From contig WPIO01000086.1 of NCBI GenBank assembly GCA_009760855.2, positions 788,501 to 850,000 of the forward strand: DNA of 61,500 bases, given 5' to 3'. The position numbers were made by a program, and so were the translations under genes. This DNA is from Cristatella mucedo (Eukaryota > Bryozoa > Phylactolaemata > Cristatellidae). Numbering within the stretch: the first letter of the stretch is position 1; every line of letters starts with the position of its first letter. Below are positions 55,638 to 61,500 of the stretch, piece after piece. The notes below the pieces were generated by a model. The model had not been told where the DNA came from. It searched no databases and saw only the letters and a program-made list of their open reading frames with translations.

Positions 55638-58600
55638 AGCTCGTGGTGGCGCCGCAGCTCCGGAGAATGCAGGCGCTGCGTAAGTGGAGCGCTTCGTGCA
55701 CACTGAGCGCAAGTCGCAAACAAGAACAAAACAGCACGAACAAAAGCTCGCTCGTTGTCTATGCGAATGAATCTGACGCTGCAGCTGATTGTGCAAGGCA
55801 TTCGAGCAACTGCAACCTAGCAGACGCTTGTCACCGACCAAGCGAGATCGAACGCGCCGCTCCGCGCGTTTCCGGTTAAATTTCGCGTCAGGACTAAAGC
55901 GCGGCTCCACGTATCGGTGGCCCGAAGTGGCATTTTTGCAGCGCGGCCAAGGACGAAACGCGAGCGCTACGCTACGGTAGGGAGCCAGCGTCGCAGCCGG
56001 CAGATGGTAACGAGACTGCGTCGCTCTTGCCTCGGCTCGGACTGTCACCATCCACCGCGCGAAGAAGCGCTCGCTCGCTTGGCCGCAACGATCTCGCGCA
56101 CGAGCGTGCGCGCGACAGGGTTCAACGAATGCTCAAGAAAGAAGATTGGCATCGGGAGTGCAGCTGGCTTCAGTAAAGACACAAACGTTCGAGTTCACTG
56201 TGGCAGTCGACTGTGGCCCGTGGCCCGACCGTGGCCCGTCGACCGTCGCCCGTCGACCGTCGCCCGTCCGCCAAACGTCCGGCTGCATTTCGCTCGTTGC
56301 TCGCGGTGAAATGCGCCCAAGTGCGACGTTCCGTCGGCTTCCGAGTGCGGACTTTTCTCTCGCCCAGCGACGGCCCGGCGACGCGCGCGCGTCGCATGAC
56401 TGTCCGACGCTGCGGACGTCTGTCCGACGCCATCGGCGGGCGACGACGCGTGCGCCCCGCCGCCGTCCGATGCCACGGCTCTTCTAAGTGAGCTCTCGCG
56501 AAACTCTCCTCGAACGCCAGCGCGCAGCCTCGGTTTGTAGCGATATGGCACCGCGCGCTGCTGCCTACTCTCTATAGCGGCAGCAGCCGCTGCCGGGGTT
56601 CGCGACGTGCGGTGCCTGCGCGTCCGCAGCAAGATGTCGACGCGCGCGCCAGTGAGCGCGTCGTCGAGGAGCGCCGAGCGTCCCGCGCCGCTGCGGCACC
56701 GACGACCGGGTCGACGATCGTTTCAGATACGATTCGTTGCCGACAATCGAACTTGCCTAGGGCCGCGCCACCCGCAATTCCCCGCAAGCCGTTCCAGCGA
56801 TCGGCATCGCACGGCGAGCGCTCGGTCAGCGCTGGCATGAGCGCTCGCGGACACCCGCTCGGCATCTCGTGCAGGACGTCGCGCCAGGATCGTGCGATCG
56901 CCGCTGCATTCCTCCGCGACCCTTCGCCAGCAGCGCAGGCGCATCGCAGTTGGCGTGACTCTCGCGATTGGCGTGCGTTGGTCTGTCTCGGCGAGCGGAG
57001 CTGGGATGGAGAGCGCGAACGCCGCGAGCGAGGCTACCGCCGCAGAGTGGCGCTGCAGTAGCGAGCCCGGCGCTCAGGGGTTCGCGAAGAGCGCGCGACG
57101 CTCGACCGGGGGCAGATGGGAAAGCAGTCGGCTGCGACGGTTCGCCGATTATCTCAATTACCGCTTTTGTCGTCGGAATGTCTAAGGGCCAGACCGAAGG
57201 CGAGGCGCGTCGAACGGTGGAGCTTCATTTGCAAAGAGGTTAACCAAAGTGTTGGCGGCGTGCGCGCGCGGGGGCTGGCTCCCGCTCACGGCGGACCTTC
57301 GTTAGCAGCAACGTGCCACGAGCCGGCGACATACTGCCGCGGCGAATCCGTGCGTTCACCATCCCGTAGCATGAACCCCGCGGCTGCATTTAAGCTCATG
57401 CAGAAGCGTACAAAGGCGTACGAAGCGGCGACAGTGGCTACAAGGGGACGCGAGCGGGTGCGTATTTGGCTCGGGTTCAAGGTCGACCGCGACAGCCTCT
57501 GTCGCTCGGCCTGCAGCTGGCTAATTATCGACCAGCATCCGCTAGCTGTTGCGCTCTGCGTGATGTGCACGCCTTCGCTCGCTATTTGCGACGCTCGCTC
57601 GTAGCGAGCGGTCCGGAAAGACTCGTGGCAGCGCCGCGGCGCCCCTGCGAGTGACGCGCCACGGCCAAACGCCGGTGCGGAATTATACCCGCTCTCAGCG
57701 CCCAGATGGGGCCTGCTTCATCGCGCCAAGCAGCGACCGTCGGGAGCTGCAATCTGGGAGTTGCCACTTCATGCGACGGATGAAGTAGCTCCGACGACCG
57801 TCATAATACACCGGGGACCGTTGCAAAGCTGCTACCGGTCGCGAAAACGCGGTGCCGAGTGGCGCGGAGCGATGTAGTAGCGCTTCGCCAGGCACCTGCT
57901 TCACCTAGCGACTCTCCCAAAGGCTAATAATGGCAGGTACATTAGCAAGAGAACGCACCGTCCTAAATTTATAGCAGCCGCTAGCGTCTGCGCGATTAGG
58001 CAAGGTGAGCGAATAGCTGTTAGCGCCAGCCGAAGTGAGGTGAGCACACGGTGCCGCATAAGGATACCGCATCGGACGCGGCCGGTTAGTTTGCCCCCTT
58101 AGACCGTAAGGCACATGCTCGCCCGTCATTTTCGCTGAAAGAAACGATACGCGCTAGCAAATTTTTTATCTAAATAGTCCCACCCTTTCGTCTCATTTCA
58201 GACTGCAACCTTTCGTACGTTAAATCGAAGAAGTAGCATCGAGCTACTCGGTGTAATGGTGGGCAGCCAGAACATCTTGACCGCTGCGCAGCAATGCGGT
58301 GGCTGTTGGCATACCCTGATATTCTAGTGTTTAGCCATGCAAGACTAATTGCGTATACGCGTACAGTAAGCCCCGAACCTAGAGCGGTTTGAATAAGGGA
58401 AATTTGGGGATACGTACTCGGCCAAGGTCACGCAAAAGAAAGGGAAAATTAAAATGAATCCAAGCAAACTTTCAAAATCAGCGACTGTCAGTGCATTCGA
58501 CACAGCCGCAAAGAGTAGCGAGGTAGACTCCCACTTACCACTCTCGATTTAAGAAAATGTAACCTACCAAAGATTTTCCGGTCCCTGTCTATTTTGTACG

Positions 58601-58762
58601 TCGGGGCTAACTTTTTTTGTAAGCTAGCATATAGCATAGATCTATAATGAGTGAAAGAGTTTGAGAAAGAAAGCCAGACCTAAATAATTGTAGAGAAACT
58701 TTAAAGGAGAGAGAATTGGCAGAGATCAAGTGAAGAGACGGAGGCAGAAACATAAATAGATG

Positions 58763-58768
<6 letters not shown>
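55638..58768. other. Long CpG-rich block, no secure gene
   Basis: Very CpG-dense to about 57.9 kb. Many overlapping frames on both strands. None shows a known domain. The plus frame 57371-57604 (MNPAAAFKLMQKRTKAYEAA...) and a minus-strand TATAAAT near 57972 are the only details that stood out, and both are weak. Confidence 0.4.
56205..56275. repeat. Short GC-rich tandem repeat
   Basis: Units related to cgtcgaccgtcgcc and gtggcccg are repeated several times. Confidence 0.75.
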
Positions 58769-58855
<87 letters not shown>

Positions 58856-58890
58856 TGAGAGAGAGAGAGATAGAGAGAGTGAGAGAAAGA
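58769..58890. repeat. (GA)n microsatellite
   Basis: About 80 bp of pure GA, then an interrupted part with AAGAGTGA and GATA variants. Confidence 0.96.
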
Positions 58891-60074
58891 GCTAGGCGCA
58901 GATGGTTTTCCTCAGCTCTAGCAGAAATATTCTGACAGGCATTAGTGTCGCCATCAAGTGGCGGACAGCTTACGGCTGCATACCTGCACCTGTGTTTCGT
59001 ATTGCGTGCAGCCATACTAGCAGCCGTTCGGGCATCGGCTGGAATTCAAATCGTCGCCAAAAGGTTGATGTCGGAAAATCGTGTTGTGCCGATCAGACGA
59101 TGCCGTCCCATCGCGAGACCGTCTGGAGCCGTCCAGGCTTTAACTCTCTAACTCGAGGGAAAGGGAAGAGAATCGCTATCCACGCAGCATCTGCAACTCG
59201 CGATGATGTAAGCTCTCGTACGAGAAGCCTCACTCACTGGCCCTCCGGCATTTCTGTCGAGCTGGTAGAAGCGAACGACATGCATTCCGGCGTCACCGTC
59301 CGTCCCCTGGTGACGTAGCGGTACCGGTAACCAGCCGTCGCTAGTAGCACCTGTTGGACTGGCTTATTCCGGTCTAGGCGGACCCAAAGCAATGCTGAGC
59401 CCCATGGCGCTTGCATTTTGCTCTTGGCATCAATAATGGCCCCTAGGCGCTAGCTTTGCATCTTCACCATTTAATGTTCCAATGACCAAGCGAACAGCCG
59501 TCAAGTACGTCGGGATATTACAATTCAAACAAAGTCTCGGCTGCGGAGCCCTGCGACTTCAAAGCCCGTGACTTAATAGCCAGTGCGCAAGTGCGATCGC
59601 CACACAGCAGCGAGCAGACAGCGCGAGAGCAGCTGTCTCCGCTTCCTCGCCGCTTCAGTCGCGCCAGCCGAGCTGTCCGTCAGCGCCAGTCCCGGGAACG
59701 AGATCAATCAAGACCACGTTATCCACACGGCGCTATCTTGTAACGGCTACGATTTTTGCGTACCGGCATTTGGGTCAGCGTGGGTCAAGCAAAAATGCTT
59801 AGCATGGCAATATCTTAGTTTTTATAGCTGCATCGACGAGCGCTCAAACTTGAGTGCGACTCAATCATTGTCAGGGAAGCAAGCATTGCTAGGTGGCGCG
59901 TCCCTCGCTTCGCTTCCGCAAGGGAACCCTTGCGGCTGATACGGCGGGCTCCTTGACCTCAGGCACTTACATTAAACAGCTAACGATTATCGTAATATCA
60001 TTAATAATAGTTTATTTAGGTCATTCGTTTAGCAGCCAAAATAATTACCACTATACACGTATTTGCAGGTGAAT
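58891..60074. other. Intergenic, moderately GC-rich, nothing recognised
   Basis: No exon chain or repeat was supported. The frame at 59583-59939 has a non-ATG start and no recognisable domain. Confidence 0.4.
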
Positions 60075-60212
60075 ACCGTGATGGCACACTAGGTAAGGCG
60101 GTTGCTTTCGATTCCTGCGGTGGGCGACTCTTTATTGCCACTGCAAGCGGTGGTAATAGCCGTATAGGTTCTTCTGTCGCTATACAAAAAGAGGCTGTTT
60201 AATCAGCTAGGA
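60075..60212 (+). mobile_element. SINE S2, copy 2
   Basis: A-box-like TGGCACACTAGG, B-box-like CTTTCGATTCCTG, then ttattgccactgcaagcggt and ctgtcgctatacaaaaagag. Shares the full layout with 50620-50765, but the A-to-B spacing is about 25 nt shorter. Confidence 0.75.
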
Positions 60213-60754
60213 TTTATTTATTTATTTAATACGTATCTACGAGTAAATCCTAGGCACGGTATCCAGCATGCACAAGCAAAGCAGTATCGTGCTTAAGCCA
60301 GCGAGTAAAGCAAATAGAAAGACACTCGTGGCTACCATTTGGTAAGAACTCAAGATGAAAGAATGCACTACAATGAGTTAGATAATTTAACAACCTCGTC
60401 AATATAGCGGCATAAGAGCCTTCATGGCTATCGCCACCGCTTAAAGTGGTCAGTGATCGATCGATCATTGCCGGACTCGCAGCCACGATCCTGGTCATTA
60501 TAAGCGAGCAGCTTGCAACTGGGCTAAGGCCCAGCCTGAATAATGCACCGGTGCGAACGCAGCGCCGAAGCAAAACAAAAGACTAGTTCACGGGGTTAAG
60601 TGAAACGGAAGCATTTTTGTCACTGAGACGTAAAACTCGGAAGCAAGTTCTAGGTGAATTGACGTCTAGATCACCAAAACACTCGAGCCGAGTTATGCAG
60701 TGGCAAACTTATTCAATCTTGTTCAATTCTCGTCATGCGGAGGTCGAGTCTCAT

Positions 60755-61500
60755 CTGCAAGACCAGTCGCGTGTTGAGACCCACGTGTGTCCGTTCTTGG
60801 TCCTTCGCTGTTCTCCATTTATACTTGACCTCTGTGAAAAGTTGTTCAGGCCACAAATATCAACTATCCCTTATATGCAGAGATAATCAGCTTTATTTGT
60901 CGCTAAAGACGTCGAAATCTGCTGCTGCGAATGATAAACTGAATCTTTGCCTGGCAGACATTTGATCAAGTAATTAAACAAATTACCTTAAACTATAAGA
61001 TGATTGAACTAGCACCACAGACGTGTGGCTGGACTAGAAGATAATGCTCTTCTAAAAGATGATGCTGTTGTGCGACCTTGGCCATTTGCTCGCAATATAG
61101 GTGCCATTTTTGAAACCTAGATTTTCAAAGATTCATAAAGAAGACTGTATCCACAGCTAGCCAGAACTTCTGATTAATACATAAGATTGGAAACTGTCTA
61201 CCACGGTCGCTTGCAAACAGATTAAGAAGTTCCGTGGTTTGGTCTAGGCTAGATTATTGCAGCCCTATTTTACCCAGGCTAAATAAAAGAGCGGCAGCAG
61301 CTAGCGACAAATATGGCTACGATAATAGTAAAAAAATCCCAGAAGTTCAGCCACATGTCTCCTTTGCTGATAGAGCTTAGATGACTTCCGTTGATTACCG
61401 AATATAGAGTAAAGTACTTAAGCAAACTCACAAGGCCCGCCATGGCTTAAGGCATTCTTACCTAGCTGAGCTGCTGCCCCAGCTTCATCCTCCTGGTGCC
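60755..61500 (+). mobile_element. LINE family B, old copy running off the window
   Basis: Matches the family B stretch ggtccttcgctgttctccat, cagctttatttgtcgctaaa and aatctgctgctgcgaatgat, then thumb (cacaaggcccgccatggct near 61430). Many stops. Confidence 0.8.

Noticed and set aside
56195-57604. Many Arg/Ala-rich frames on both strands (up to 162 codons)
   Set aside because: Composition explains them. None has a recognisable domain and frames on opposite strands are equally open.

Overview
This is animal nuclear DNA. Genes are split by GT-AG introns, most of the sequence is LINE and SINE debris, and simple repeats are abundant. The species cannot be fixed from the sequence. Two L2/CR1-type LINE families, tRNA-derived SINEs and retained CpG suggest an invertebrate metazoan.

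Two genes can be reconstructed exon by exon. (1) Positions 225-22557 (+) hold the last nine exons, 445 codons, of a MOV10-family superfamily-1 RNA helicase. They carry helicase motifs II to VI, then an acidic Asp/Gly tail, a stop codon and an AATAAA signal at 23016. The 5' exons, including the Walker A motif, lie left of the window. Its introns are filled with LINEs, some forming long inverted repeats. (2) Positions 54268-52552 (-) hold a compact gene of six small exons, with a TATA box, for a predicted secreted protein of about 184 residues. It has three good EF-hand loops and one degenerate loop. It sits at the edge of a CpG-rich block (about 51.8-58 kb). Each exon junction of both models keeps the reading frame. 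The final EF-hand exon is the least certain.

Mobile elements fall into clear groups. LINE family A (tail ATT/TTA, 5-bp target duplications) has about 25 copies, all 5'-truncated, several with a YADD reverse-transcriptase domain. LINE family B (tail ACATT) has about 9 copies, one with a 26-bp target duplication. SINE S1 has a tRNA-like head and a family-A-like 3' tail. SINE S2 is a second tRNA-like SINE with two copies. Nested insertions give a relative chronology: at least three family A copies landed inside older LINEs, two of them antisense inside another family A copy, which creates large hairpins.

Layout: 0-23 kb, helicase gene with LINE-rich introns; 23-34 kb, intergenic with nested LINEs and AT-rich DNA; 34.4-36 kb, SINE pair and CpG-rich possible promoter; 37-42 kb, LINE cluster with a nested insertion; 42-44 kb, CpG-rich DNA and a GACA-type satellite; 44-52 kb, LINE remnants and a large hexamer repeat; 52-58 kb, CpG-rich block with the EF-hand gene; 58-61.5 kb, GA repeat, SINE S2 and a family B remnant. 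Mammalian MOV10 is known to restrict LINE retrotransposition, so the LINE load in a MOV10-family gene is notable. No functional link is shown here.
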